Assembly (NCBI GenBank): GCA_003347645.1
Contig: QDFX01000001.1
Location: forward strand, 124,001 to 188,000
Direction: 5' to 3'
Source of the DNA: Rhizobiaceae bacterium CPCC 101076
GTDB taxonomy: Bacteria; Pseudomonadota; Alphaproteobacteria; Rhizobiales; Methylopilaceae
DNA: 64,000 nucleotides
This document shows, piece by piece, positions 44,745-53,634 of the stretch; within the stretch, counting starts at the first letter, position 1; each line of letters begins with the position of its first letter. The translations under genes were made by a program, and so were the position numbers. The notes beneath the pieces were generated by a model that made no database searches, had not been told where the DNA came from, and saw only the letters and a list, made by a program, of their open reading frames with translations.

Positions 44745-44837
44745 ACGTCCGCGCGATATAGGTGCGCCGCCGAGGTCAAGTCAAGCGAAGTCGGTTCACT
44801 AAACCCGGCCTCTGGCGATGCATGTTCGGGAGAGCGA

Positions 44838-45905
44838 CTAAGCCGCCTTCTGGCGGTTCATCGCCAGGCGGTCGTCAACGAGGGCGACGGTCCGGTCGAT
44901 CGAGGGGTGGCGCATGCCGAGGCGTTCGCCCGCTGCCTGGACCAGACGGTCGACGCGCTCGATGTTGGGCGCGCCGGCGAACAGAGCGCGCGCGGCGGAC
45001 GACGGCTTCAGCAGGCCGAGGGCGGCGTTCGCGTATTTCTCGAACGGCACCATGTCGTCCGGCGAGGCGCCGAGGCCGATGCAGACCTTCTGCACCCATT
45101 CATAGATCTCGCGCGATTCCCCGATGTCCGAATGCACGGCGTCGCGGATCGAGCGGGCCTCCTGGGGCTGCACACAGCGGTAATTGCCGGTCAGCAGCAT
45201 CGCCCACTTCGCGAGAGGCACGAAGATGGAATCATGCAGCTTCAGCTTCACCGGCAGCTCGACGGGACCGTCCTCGGTCTCGTAGCGAATGGCCTCGATG
45301 TCGTCCTGCATCCGTCTCAGCATCGCGGTGTGTTCGTCGGAATCGAAGCGGGCGACCTTGAAGTTGGTCGGCAGGGTGACCTGCAGCACGTTCGGCTTTT
45401 CCTCGGGCGGCCGGAAACCCTGCGGATCGGGGCTGCACAAAGTGACGAGCGCGGGATCGAAATGTTCCCACACGGTCGGGTCGGTGAAGCAGTGCATCAG
45501 CCTGTGGTGGTCGAGGGTCTTGATGCGCTTGAGATAGGGCAAAGGCGGCATGTTCATGATCGACATGCACGGCACCTTCGCGCGCGCCGCCGCATCGAGA
45601 AGCTCGCGGACGCCGGGCGCACGATATTGCGGCTCCTGCATTGCCAGGCCGACAAGATCGAAGTCGGCTGGGTTCACGTCCGAGGGCGTGGCCGCGGAGA
45701 TGCGTCCGGGGAGGCCCAGCGAGGAAATCTCGACCTGTTTCGAGGAACCGCGAACCGGCATGCGGACTTTCGTGCCCTCGGAATTGATGATCTCGGCCTC
45801 GCTCGGGACGCAGACGAGGGTCACGTTGTGGCCCGCCATCGCCAGCTTCGTCGCAAGAAGCGACCCGTAGGACGCTCCGAAGATCATCGTATCGTAACCG
45901 GCCAT
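44838..45905 (-). CDS. Ketopantoate reductase (ApbA/PanE) family oxidoreductase
   Basis: 355 residues. The N-terminal Rossmann domain has a GASYGSLLATKLA dinucleotide loop (residues ~10-22) and an ApbA-like middle. The C-terminal helical domain contains KLHDSIFVPLAKWAMLLTGNYRC with the family lysine/asparagine positions. Genuine PanE reduces 2-dehydropantoate with NADPH, but this protein is longer and divergent (no classic GxGxxG), so another 2-oxo or opine-type substrate is possible. It is the first chromosomal gene after the tRNA. Confidence 0.75.
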   Translation of the reverse strand: MAGYDTMIFGASYGSLLATKLAMAGHNVTLVCVPSEAEIINSEGTKVRMPVRGSSKQVEISSLGLPGRISAATPSDVNPADFDLVGLAMQEPQYRAPGVRELLDAAARAKVPCMSIMNMPPLPYLKRIKTLDHHRLMHCFTDPTVWEHFDPALVTLCSPDPQGFRPPEEKPNVLQVTLPTNFKVARFDSDEHTAMLRRMQDDIEAIRYETEDGPVELPVKLKLHDSIFVPLAKWAMLLTGNYRCVQPQEARSIRDAVHSDIGESREIYEWVQKVCIGLGASPDDMVPFEKYANAALGLLKPSSAARALFAGAPNIERVDRLVQAAGERLGMRHPSIDRTVALVDDRLAMNRQKAA

Positions 45906-45920
45906 CCTCTTCCTCCGCTA

Positions 45921-45950
45921 AGTGAATTATGAATTTTGCATTCAAATTAG
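45921..45950. promoter_or_regulatory. AT-rich dyad ahead of the ketopantoate-reductase-like gene
   Basis: TGAAT-TTTGC-ATTCA (45930-45944) inside an AT-rich stretch, 25 bp upstream of the ATG at 45905. It is a candidate GntR/TetR-type operator overlapping the promoter. Confidence 0.35.
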
Positions 45951-46058
45951 CGCGGGGAAACGGGGTCTGCAATCGCCAGCCGGCTGGTTCCCACCATTAC
46001 TGAGACGTGCAGCTCCGGAAGAGGGAGGACTGAGCCGCCAGTGTCCGCTCAAGTAGTT

Positions 46059-46129
46059 GATCTCGGATCCCGAGATCATTCGGTTAACAATAGCTAAAAA
46101 CTGACATGGTTATTTTCAGTAATAACCAT
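46059..46129. promoter_or_regulatory. Two perfect dyads upstream of the UbiA-GtrA-GT operon
   Basis: GATCTCGG-ATC-CCGAGATC (46059-46077) and ATGGTTATT-TTCAGT-AATAACCAT (46106-46129) lie 90-160 bp before the ATG at 46219. The second is in an AT-rich promoter-like stretch. No T-run follows either on the plus strand, so operators are more likely than terminators. Nothing else is seen in 45951-46218. Confidence 0.45.
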
Positions 46130-46218
46130 AATTCGTGAAGTTTATCGCGTATTTGAGTGTTTTCTGATTTCAGTTTGCTGCGCCCGTGCGGTTTGCGAAC
46201 GGCGAGGGAACTGAAATC

Positions 46219-47700
46219 ATGGGTGCTTTGCCGCGTGTCCGGGTCGAAGACCGTTCGCAGATCTCCGGATCCGAGGCGGCCGTCCCGCTCGTGCTCGATG
46301 TCGACGACGCGCTTTTGCGCACGGACATGCTGCATGAGACGGCGATCGCCTGCCTGAAGGCCAACCCGCTTCGCATCTTCAATCTCGTCGGATGGCTGTT
46401 CCAGGGGAAGGCCGTCCTCAAGCGCAAGCTCAGCGAGAGTGTGCCGCTCGACGTCGAGAACCTGCCTCTCAACGAGGATCTGGTCGCCTATGCGCGGGAC
46501 GCGCATGCGAACGGCCGCAAGGTCGGCCTCGCCACCGCGGCCGACGAGCTTCTGGCCAAACGGTTGGGTCGTCGGTTCGATTTCGTCGATTTCGTCATCG
46601 CCAGCGATGGCATCAGCAATCTGAAGGGCGTGAACAAGGCCGCTGTGCTCGTCGAGCGCTTTCCGGATGGCTTCGCCTATGCCGGCGATAGCCGGTCCGA
46701 CCTCGACGTCTGGGCGGTGTCGCAATCCATCGTTCTGGCCGGCGCCTCGTACGATACGACACGCAAGGCACGTGCGCTGGGAAAGCCGGTTGAGGCCGAG
46801 TTCATTCGTCCTCGGCTCGGCGTACGTGGATGGCTCAGGGCTGTCCGCGCCCATCAATGGGCAAAGAACGCATTGGTCTTCGTGCCGCTCGTCCTGTCCG
46901 GCCTCGCGACCGATCCGCTGGCCCTGGCGCAGGCTCTGGTCGCTTTCGCCGCGATCTCGATGATGGCGTCCGGCACCTATCTGCTGAACGATCTGTTCGA
47001 TCTCCGCGACGACCGCATCCACTGGACCAAGCGCAACCGGCCGCTCGCCTCGGGGGCGCTTCGGATCAAGCACGGCGTTCCGGCGGCGGCGGTGCTGATC
47101 GGCGGAGGACTTGTCGCGGCGGCCTCGCTGGGGCTGGCCACGTTCGGCCTGGTCGCGGCGTATATGGTCACCACGCTGGCCTATTCATTCTACCTGAAGC
47201 GCCAGCCTATCGTCGACGCCTTCACCTTGGCGGCGCTGTTCACGCTACGTCTCGGCATCGGCATCGCGGCCGTTTCTGCGGTGCCGTCGCCGTGGCTGCT
47301 CGTCTTCTCGATGTTCCTGTTCACCTCGCTGTCCTTCGCCAAGCGCCAGACCGAGATCCAGAAGAGCGTCGCCAATGGCCGCTCCTCGGTCAGCGGGCGC
47401 GGCTATCTCGGATCGGACGCGGGAATGGTGGTGGCGATGGGCGTATCGACCGCAATGGCAGCGATCACGATCATGGTCCTCTACATCATGAACGACGTCT
47501 ACAACGCCGAATTCTATCGTCAGCCGCTGTTCCTCTGGGTGTTCCCAGCGGCCCTGTTCATGTGGGTGTCGCGCATCTGGCTGCTGTGCCATCGCGAGCA
47601 GTTGAACGACGATCCGGTGGCGTTCGCGATCCGCGATCCGATCAGCCTCGGCCTGGGCGGCCTGATGGCGGGAGCGTTCGTGCTGGGCTGGACGCTGTGA
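46219..47700 (+). CDS. HAD-UbiA fusion prenyltransferase (DPPR-synthase-like)
   Basis: 493 residues from ATG 46219 with GAGGGAA upstream. Residues ~10-185 form a HAD-like domain (PLVLDVDDALLRTDML, then FAYAGDSRSDLDVW), in which the second Asp of DxD is kept. Residues ~200-490 are a UbiA membrane enzyme with about nine helices and the two Asp motifs NDLFDLRDDRIHWTKRNRP and the second-half LAYSFYLKRQPIVDA. The UbiA part resembles decaprenylphosphoryl-5-phosphoribose synthases, which start arabinan or ribosyl sugar donors for the cell envelope. It overlaps the GtrA gene. Confidence 0.85.
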   Translation: MGALPRVRVEDRSQISGSEAAVPLVLDVDDALLRTDMLHETAIACLKANPLRIFNLVGWLFQGKAVLKRKLSESVPLDVENLPLNEDLVAYARDAHANGRKVGLATAADELLAKRLGRRFDFVDFVIASDGISNLKGVNKAAVLVERFPDGFAYAGDSRSDLDVWAVSQSIVLAGASYDTTRKARALGKPVEAEFIRPRLGVRGWLRAVRAHQWAKNALVFVPLVLSGLATDPLALAQALVAFAAISMMASGTYLLNDLFDLRDDRIHWTKRNRPLASGALRIKHGVPAAAVLIGGGLVAAASLGLATFGLVAAYMVTTLAYSFYLKRQPIVDAFTLAALFTLRLGIGIAAVSAVPSPWLLVFSMFLFTSLSFAKRQTEIQKSVANGRSSVSGRGYLGSDAGMVVAMGVSTAMAAITIMVLYIMNDVYNAEFYRQPLFLWVFPAALFMWVSRIWLLCHREQLNDDPVAFAIRDPISLGLGGLMAGAFVLGWTL

Positions 47701-48134
47701 TGAAAAGCCGGATCACCGCGCTGATGGCGAACCAGGTGTTCCGCTTCCTGCTGCTCGGCGGTTTCGCGGCGGCGGTCAACTGGATCGTCCGGTTTCCGCT
47801 GTCGCTGGTCATGCCGTTTCCGGCGGCCGTGCTCGTCGCCTACATGATCGGAATGGGCGTCGGCTTCACGCTCTACCGCACATACGTCTTTCCGGGATCG
47901 TCGCGAACGCTGCTCGAACAGAGCCTGACCTTCCTCGGGGTCAATCTCGTCGGCGCGGTGGTCGTCCTCGTTCTGACCGATCTTTTCCTCGGTCTGCAGT
48001 CCGGCAGCACCTGGCCGGAATTCATGCGCGAGGGGCTGGCGCATGGCTTTGCCATCGGCGTCGGAGCGGTGGTCAATTTCTTCGGCCACAAGCTCCTGAC
48101 CTTCCGTGGAGCGCGCCGCGCAGCCGCCGTTTAG
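47700..48134 (+). CDS. GtrA-like membrane protein
   Basis: 144 residues with four membrane helices in the GtrA/DPMS-flippase pattern: NQVFRFLLLGGFAAAVNWIVRFPL, then a TYVFPGS loop and FAIGVGAVVNFFGHKLLTFR. GtrA proteins are thought to move polyprenyl-linked sugars across the inner membrane. Its ATG overlaps the stop of the UbiA gene (TGATG). Between a prenyl-sugar synthase and a GT-C transferase, a flippase role is the sensible reading. Confidence 0.85.
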   Translation: MKSRITALMANQVFRFLLLGGFAAAVNWIVRFPLSLVMPFPAAVLVAYMIGMGVGFTLYRTYVFPGSSRTLLEQSLTFLGVNLVGAVVVLVLTDLFLGLQSGSTWPEFMREGLAHGFAIGVGAVVNFFGHKLLTFRGARRAAAV

Positions 48135-48178
48135 GCGTCCTTCACCCGCCTCGGCTACTTCGACGCTGTCGGCGCTCA

Positions 48179-49417
48179 ATGGAGACTTCAGTGACGGCTC
48201 GTCGGGTGGTGATCTCAGGGGCGCTTGCGGGTCTCGTCCTGGCATTTGTCGCGGTTTTCGCCCTGGCGGTCCTACGCGAAGCGCCGCAGAGCAATTCCTA
48301 TGCGCTGCTCGCCGAGGGCTGGCTGAACGGCCGCTTCGACGCCGACCATTGCTTCGACGCCGATTGCGCGAACGTCGAGGGCCGCACCTACATCATCTTC
48401 CCGCCGCTGCCGGGTGTGATCGCGCTGCCGTTCGTGGCTTTGTTCGGCGCCGGCTTCCACTTCTTCATGCCGCTCGTGCTGGCGGCATTCGCCGCGACGG
48501 GATGGATGTGGTGGCGGATCGCCGCGCGCGAGACTGGCTCGCGCGATCTATCGATCCTGACGGTGCTGGCGATCCTATTCGCGACGCCGCTCGCCTTCGT
48601 CGCGCTGCGAGGCGACCATGTCTGGTTCTTCGCGCAGGTCTGGGGTTTCCTGTTCGCGACCGCCGCGATCTATAGCGCGCTGTTCCGGCGGAACGCACTT
48701 CTGGCCGGCCTCTTCATCGGGCTGGCATTCCTCTGCCGCCAGATGACGATCCTCTATTTGCCGTTCCTCTATGTGCTGCTGCTCGATGAGAAGACGCCGC
48801 TGTTCAGGATCGACTGGGCGGCGATCAGGCGGGCATTTGCCTTGGCCGTGGCGCCCGTTTTGGCGCTCTGCGTCTACTTCGCCTACAACTACGCCCGCTT
48901 CGGCTCGCCGCTCGAGACCGGCTATTCGTACATTTTCCCAGCCGCGCTGAACGAGGCAGGCGACGCCGCCTTGTTCCTGCGGCTGCGGGTGCAGGAACTC
49001 GGCATCTTCTCGAGCCAGTACCTGCTGTTCAATGCCATCTACATGTTCATCGCCGGCCCGCACGTGGAGTTCGCCGGGCGATATATGACGGAACTGTCCG
49101 GCTTCGACGTCAACGGCGCCTCGCTCTTCCTGGTGACGCCTGTCCTGCTGCTCGCATTCCTCGCGCGTTGGAACCGGGCCTTCCTGTTCGGGATCGCGAC
49201 GGTCGGCGTGATCCTCGGACTGACTTTGTTCTACCACTCCAACGGATTCTCCCAGTACAGCGCGCAGCGCTATGCGCTCGACTGGCTGCCGGTCCTGCTC
49301 GTCTTCCTCGTGCGCGGCGTCAAAGCGGAATATGCGGCGCCGCTGTCGATCCTGATCGCCTATTCGATGGGCGTGACCCTGAGCATGATCGCGCTCGGCG
49401 GTGTGCTCGCGAACTGA
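48179..49417 (+). CDS. GT-C type membrane glycosyltransferase
   Basis: 412 residues, about 10-11 membrane helices and an early periplasmic loop with acidic residues (GRFDADHCFDADCAN, residues 51-65; the cysteines may bridge). Similar layouts occur in arabinosyl/mannosyl transferases and GT39/GT87-like proteins that use polyprenyl-phosphate sugars. GTG 48191 with GGAG upstream is an alternative start. It ends just before a bidirectional terminator. With UbiA and GtrA it forms a complete make-flip-transfer set; the acceptor is unknown. Confidence 0.75.
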   Translation: METSVTARRVVISGALAGLVLAFVAVFALAVLREAPQSNSYALLAEGWLNGRFDADHCFDADCANVEGRTYIIFPPLPGVIALPFVALFGAGFHFFMPLVLAAFAATGWMWWRIAARETGSRDLSILTVLAILFATPLAFVALRGDHVWFFAQVWGFLFATAAIYSALFRRNALLAGLFIGLAFLCRQMTILYLPFLYVLLLDEKTPLFRIDWAAIRRAFALAVAPVLALCVYFAYNYARFGSPLETGYSYIFPAALNEAGDAALFLRLRVQELGIFSSQYLLFNAIYMFIAGPHVEFAGRYMTELSGFDVNGASLFLVTPVLLLAFLARWNRAFLFGIATVGVILGLTLFYHSNGFSQYSAQRYALDWLPVLLVFLVRGVKAEYAAPLSILIAYSMGVTLSMIALGGVLAN

Positions 49418-49445
49418 AAACCCCGCCGGAAGGGCGGGGCTTTCG
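49417..49445. terminator. Bidirectional intrinsic terminator
   Basis: CCCCGCC-GGAAG-GGCGGGG (49421-49439) has T-rich ends on both strands: CTTTC on the plus strand, TTTTC on the minus strand. It serves the GT-C gene on one side and the exported-protein gene (49468-49896) on the other. Confidence 0.8.
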
Positions 49446-49467
49446 AAGAGGCCGTCGAGGCCAAGTC

Positions 49468-49896
49468 CTACGGGCAGTAGTCCCAGAAGCCGCTGCGGCG
49501 GCTCGGGCTCGTATAGTACCAGCACATTCCGGGCGCCGGTGGGCGCGACCAATAGGCGGCCGAGGCGGCCACGAAGCCAAGCGCAGCTCCGGCGGCGATG
49601 GCTCCGCCAGGACGCCAGCGGTAATGGCCCGGACGCGCCCAGCGGCGCGGCGCTACGACGACCGGGCGGCCGACACCTGGACGGCCGGGACGGACCACGA
49701 CGGGCGGTCGCCTGACGGGACGGCGAACGACGTGCTGTGCGCGCGTCAGGTCGGTCGGAGTAATCGTCGAGATGTCGATCCGTGTCTGGCTGATCGGCGC
49801 GGCGAATGCAGCCGCGGGCAAGCCCAGCGCTGCGCTCGATAGGATCATCGCGCCAAGGACGGGCGCCTGCATGGCTTTCAGAAAGCGTTTTGCCAT
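49468..49896 (-). CDS. Exported Arg/Pro-rich protein with Gly-Ala hydrophobic segment
   Basis: 142 residues from ATG 49896 (GGGAGA upstream). A Sec signal peptide (GAMILSSAALGLPAAAFA) is followed by a low-complexity Arg/Pro/Val tract, an Ala/Gly-rich hydrophobic segment (GGAIAAGAALGFVAASAAYW) and a cysteine-containing tail GMCWYYTSPSRRSGFWDYCP. This layout is frequent among uncharacterised exported proteins of Hyphomicrobiales. Function unknown. Confidence 0.7.
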   Translation of the reverse strand: MAKRFLKAMQAPVLGAMILSSAALGLPAAAFAAPISQTRIDISTITPTDLTRAQHVVRRPVRRPPVVVRPGRPGVGRPVVVAPRRWARPGHYRWRPGGAIAAGAALGFVAASAAYWSRPPAPGMCWYYTSPSRRSGFWDYCP

Positions 49897-50089
49897 TCTT
49901 TCGTTCTCCCTTGTCCGGCGGGCCGCCAGAGCTTGCGCGGATTGCTGACGATTCCGTTCGTTGCGGTACGCCAGTAGTCGCACGGGAGATCGTGAACGCC
50001 TTCAAGGTTGCGATCCAGCTCAAATTGATCGATCGGCATCCAACGATGGGGTAGTCGCGCGCGTCACATCAATGTCCTAGGCTGGAACG

Positions 50090-50914
50090 ATGTCAGCCGC
50101 ACCGCCCATCCGCCTTCTCATCTCCGACGTCGATGGCACGCTCGTCCATTACGACAAGAGCCTGTCAGATGTGAACATCGCCGGCTTCCGCCGGCTGCGC
50201 GAGGCGGGCATCAGCGCCACCCTCATCAGCGCCAGGCCGCCGAGCGGCATCCAGTGGATCGCCGACGAGCTCGAGATCGAGCGGCCGCTCGGGGCTTTCA
50301 ACGGCGGGACGATCTTCTCGAGGGACGGAGCGGTTCAGTTCGCGGTGAGGCTTGAGCCGGAGGTGGTTTCGATGGTGGTGGCCGCGCTGGACGAGGCCGG
50401 TGTCGAGCCCTGGCTTTTCGCGCACGGGCTCTGGTATGCGCGCTCCACCGGCAATCCTCATGTCCCACGGGAGATCCTGTCGGCGAGCGTGCAGCCGACC
50501 TTGGGATTCGACCTCACATCGCTGACCAAGGACGTCGACAAGATCGTCGGCGTCAGCGACGACCACGATTTGCTGAAGGCGGTCGAGGAAAAGGTGAAGG
50601 CGCTGGTCGGCGCGCGAGCCACGGCCGCCCGGTCGCAGGCCTACTTCCTGGACGTCACCGCGGTTCCGGCCAACAAGGGCGACGGCGTCGTCGCGCTGGC
50701 CAAGGCGGCCGGAGTGCCGCTTTCGGAAGTCGCGGTGATCGGCGACATGGCCAACGACCTGCCGATGTTCGCGAGGGCGGGGCTTTCGATCGCGATGGGG
50801 CAGGCGCCGGACGCCGTCAGGCAGGCGGCCAATTACGTTACGGCGTCGAACGACGAGGACGGCGTTGCCGCGGCCATCGACCGCTTCATCCTCAACAAGC
50901 TACCGGCTCGCTAA
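50090..50914 (+). CDS. Cof-type HAD-IIB phosphatase
   Basis: 274 residues. HAD motif I LLISDVDGTLVHYD (residues 8-21), a Cof cap domain (about 85-200) and motif IV GDMANDLPMFARAGLSIAMG mark the Cof/YidA-like sugar-phosphate phosphatases. The substrate is probably a phosphorylated metabolite, not determinable here. It overlaps the convergent small gene by 4 bp. No ribosome site stands out before the ATG; the 49984-50089 gap shows nothing. Confidence 0.9.
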   Translation: MSAAPPIRLLISDVDGTLVHYDKSLSDVNIAGFRRLREAGISATLISARPPSGIQWIADELEIERPLGAFNGGTIFSRDGAVQFAVRLEPEVVSMVVAALDEAGVEPWLFAHGLWYARSTGNPHVPREILSASVQPTLGFDLTSLTKDVDKIVGVSDDHDLLKAVEEKVKALVGARATAARSQAYFLDVTAVPANKGDGVVALAKAAGVPLSEVAVIGDMANDLPMFARAGLSIAMGQAPDAVRQAANYVTASNDEDGVAAAIDRFILNKLPAR

Positions 50915-51132
50915 AGCGAGCGCGGCACCGCGATGATCAGGGTGTGCTCGATGCCGTCCCGACGGCGGACGTGCATTTCCATTCGAGGGGCGACGAGTTG
51001 CCATCCCGGATCGGGCTGGCTCAGCACCATGTCGAGCGCCTCCCACGGCGCGACGACCCCGGTGTCATTGGCCGGTTCGAGCGCCGGCGGCTCATCCATG
51101 AAAAGCGTAAGCTGCGTCTGAGCGTGATCCAT
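50911..51132 (-). CDS. Small hypothetical protein (73 residues)
   Basis: Start ATG 51132 (MDHAQTQLTLFMDEPPALEP); ATG 51174 would add 14 residues. The acidic N-terminal half is followed by WEALDMVLSQPDPGWQLVAPRMEMHVRR and an ending HTLIIAVPRSL. No signal peptide and no family that I recognise. It overlaps the end of the HAD gene on the other strand by 4 bp. Confidence 0.5.
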   Translation of the reverse strand: MDHAQTQLTLFMDEPPALEPANDTGVVAPWEALDMVLSQPDPGWQLVAPRMEMHVRRRDGIEHTLIIAVPRSL

Positions 51133-51217
51133 CGGCACACCGTTGCGAGCTGAGCGCGACGATATTGGGATCATAGGCCGGGGGCGCGCAAGTCCCCCGG
51201 CCTTATCAATAGTGCGA

Positions 51218-52174
51218 TCAGACTTCCTGGATCGCAGACAGTTTCCAGTCGGAATTGCGCGAGCGCACGAACGTCCAGAGCTCGGTCGCTTCGGTCAAAT
51301 CCATGTCGCCCGAGACGACGTCGTTGGTCGTGCGGTCGCGCATGACATCCCGGCTTTCATAGCGCATGGCCACCGTGGCGTACTGATCGTCGCCTTCACG
51401 CCAGGTCTCCGACACATCGCCCTGCAGGAGCTTGATGTCCGAGACCTCGTTGCGGACGCCAGACGTCGCGTTCTGTCCGAGCTCCTCGGCCATGTACGAC
51501 ATGACCTCCGGCGTCGTGCGGCTGCGCAGCGCGGCATAGTCCTCGCGGCTATAGGCGGACTGCACCTCGTTCAGCATTTGCTCGAAGCGGTCGAGATCGG
51601 CCTGTTCGACCTGCGCCTCGGAGGCGAAGCCCGAGCCCATCGGAGCGGACGAGCCGGCACCGTTGTACTCGTAGGCGGAATGCTGGGGTCCCGTCGCCGT
51701 TGCCGGCTGCGGCGAACGCGCGGAGGCTTCGGCCGGACGCGACTGGCGATTGGCAAGCCAGCGCATGATCAAGGTGGCAACGATCATCGCGAGACCGATC
51801 TGCAGGATCAGGCCGAGCATGCCGGCAAGGCCGCCGAAGCCGTGACCCAGCAGCAGGCCGATCACACCGCCGATCAGAAGGCCGCGCATCATCGATCCGG
51901 CGAAGCCGCCGCCGAACATGCCGCCGGGGCGCTGGGCGTTGGCGGCCGCAGGCTGGTTCATCGCGGCGGGGTTGTTCGTCTGCGTGCGCGGCGACATCGA
52001 ACGCTCGATCGGCGCCGTCGTGGGAGCCGTCTGCGTCGGCGCCGGCGCCTGGAAGGTCCGCGTGCCACGGCTGCCGAAGCTGCCGCTCCTGCGGGCGTCG
52101 GCATGATCCATGGCAATCAGGCTCATGCTCGCCGCCAAAATAAGGGCACTCACAATACCAGAAACGCGTTTCAT
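51218..52174 (-). CDS. Tim44-like domain protein
   Basis: 318 residues from ATG 52174 with GAGGAA upstream. A signal or anchor (SALILAASMSLIAMDHADA) leads into a Thr/Pro/Gly-rich linker, then a glycine-rich membrane segment (about residues 85-140, GGFAGSMMRGLLIGGVIGLLLGHG) and a C-terminal Tim44 domain (about 190-318: DLDRFEQMLNEVQSAY, EVMSYMAEELGQNA, and the terminal ELWTFVRSRNSDWKLSAIQEV). Bacterial members are linked to membrane protein or lipid handling, without a firm role. Divergent from the zinc-ribbon gene. Confidence 0.85.
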   Translation of the reverse strand: MKRVSGIVSALILAASMSLIAMDHADARRSGSFGSRGTRTFQAPAPTQTAPTTAPIERSMSPRTQTNNPAAMNQPAAANAQRPGGMFGGGFAGSMMRGLLIGGVIGLLLGHGFGGLAGMLGLILQIGLAMIVATLIMRWLANRQSRPAEASARSPQPATATGPQHSAYEYNGAGSSAPMGSGFASEAQVEQADLDRFEQMLNEVQSAYSREDYAALRSRTTPEVMSYMAEELGQNATSGVRNEVSDIKLLQGDVSETWREGDDQYATVAMRYESRDVMRDRTTNDVVSGDMDLTEATELWTFVRSRNSDWKLSAIQEV

Positions 52175-52351
52175 GTTTCCTCGCAACTCCCAAAGCCGGG
52201 CGAAGCAACATATAGGTAGCTTTGTGTTCGCAGGCGAGCGCGTTCCTCCGAACCTTTCCAAAATTTCATCCGTTTTCGAACGGCTTGCCGTAGTTTTACT
52301 GATTGTCTGGGGGTCAAAACTCTCCACGTTCCGCGCCTAGTTTTGAGTTGA

Positions 52352-52678
52352 ATGAGGGAGATGAAGCCGATGAAGTGTCCGATCGACAGTGCGGAACTCG
52401 TAATGACGGATCGCCAGGGCATCGAGATCGACTATTGCCCGCAATGCCGTGGCGTCTGGCTCGACCGTGGTGAATTGGACAAGATCATCGAGCGTGCGGC
52501 GGGCGGGCAGGCGGCTCCGGCGCCGCAGGCGACCTTCGCGCCGCCACCTCCGCCGCCCCAGCAGCGGCACTATGATGACGACCGCAACTATGATCGCCGT
52601 CACCAGCAGCACCATGACCCGCGCTATGGACACCGCAAGAAAAAGTCGTTTCTTGGGGATCTGTTCGATTTCGACTGA
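52352..52678 (+). CDS. zf-TFIIB zinc-ribbon domain protein
   Basis: 108 residues (a start at ATG 52370, after a GAGGGAG site, would give 102). A zinc ribbon of the zf-TFIIB type has MKCPIDSAELVM and YCPQCRGVWLDRGELDKI, with three cysteines in place of four (C-x14+...C-x2-C). The rest is a Pro-rich, then His/Asp/Tyr-rich tail with a basic KKKSFLGDLFDFD end. Function unknown; the family is common in proteobacteria as stand-alone small proteins. Confidence 0.8.
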   Translation: MREMKPMKCPIDSAELVMTDRQGIEIDYCPQCRGVWLDRGELDKIIERAAGGQAAPAPQATFAPPPPPPQQRHYDDDRNYDRRHQQHHDPRYGHRKKKSFLGDLFDFD

Positions 52679-52842
52679 AAACGAACGAAGCTTCCAGCGC
52701 GCTGTAACTCACGGATGCAACTCCGCTATTCCGTTTGGCCAGGTTGAGCGATTCAGGGCACGTCCGTAAATTCGGAATGCGCCGTTTCGAACGGCGGCCC
52801 TAGCCCGCACTCCAAGGACGTCAGCGACGAACCGGAGGCCTG

Positions 52843-53631
52843 ATGCTCGACATCCGACTGGCATTTTGCACCGCCGTTGCGCTCGCGTCGGCGGTTCCGG
52901 CGTACGCGCAGGATGCTCCGGATGTCTCCGAGCCGCCGGCGATGAGTTGCGACGACAGAAAGATCACGCCCGAACTGAAGCTGCTCTGCGACGGGATCGA
53001 GCAGAGTTATCGCGATGCGATGTCCGCGCCTCCCGAAGTGACGGGTACGATTCGCTCCGCGCCGCTACCCTCGTTGGCGCGGAGGCCGATCAATTCCGAA
53101 TTGATCGGCGGCGGTTTCGATTTTCATCCGGACCGCACCAATCCTTTCGCTCTCGCGCCCGACCGCAGCGTCGGCGTCAGGGTGAAGGGAGCCGACACTC
53201 CGGTTCAGCTTTCGACCGAGATGGTCCAGCCCGGCGATCCCGAGGCCCAGTCCCGGCTGAACTGGGAACTCAAGGCGGAAAGGGGCGCCAGCGCCGTCCA
53301 GTCGGGAATGTTCGTCGGAGGTGCCGCGGCCGGGACCTACGAGCGCAGCGGGAGCGGCGAGAATGTCAGTGCCTTCGCGGGCGTCCGCAGGGTCACGCAG
53401 CCTTATGACGGCGTTCGCGTTGGATCGGAGATCGCCCCGCGTCTTAGCGTGACGGACGACGCGACGACCTCGATGAGCTTCGAGCCGAAGGTCAGCACCT
53501 CGGCCGAATTCGGCCGGATCGGGACCAGCGATTTCAGGGGCAGCCTCAACGCCGACGTCGGCTATCAACTGCCTGTCGGAGGCGATCCATCGCTCTACAG
53601 CGGCTTTCGCCTGTCGATCAGGCCACGCTGA
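52843..53631 (+). CDS. Exported hypothetical protein
   Basis: 262 residues. A clear Sec signal peptide (FCTAVALASAVPAYAQD) is followed by a mature protein low in cysteine and hydrophobic helix, with alternating beta-type segments and an end of the GYQLPVGGDPSLYSGFRLSIRPR kind, which could be an outer-membrane strand. I do not recognise a family. The gap before it (52679-52842) is promoter-sized. It is convergent with the surA gene, 3 bp apart, with no terminator between. Confidence 0.65.
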   Translation: MLDIRLAFCTAVALASAVPAYAQDAPDVSEPPAMSCDDRKITPELKLLCDGIEQSYRDAMSAPPEVTGTIRSAPLPSLARRPINSELIGGGFDFHPDRTNPFALAPDRSVGVRVKGADTPVQLSTEMVQPGDPEAQSRLNWELKAERGASAVQSGMFVGGAAAGTYERSGSGENVSAFAGVRRVTQPYDGVRVGSEIAPRLSVTDDATTSMSFEPKVSTSAEFGRIGTSDFRGSLNADVGYQLPVGGDPSLYSGFRLSIRPR

Positions 53632-53634
53632 CCG

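Noticed and set aside
48575-50023. 482-codon minus-strand frame with Arg/Glu-rich product
   Set aside because: It is antisense to the GT-C gene and overlaps the exported-protein gene; its composition is that of a frame shadow.
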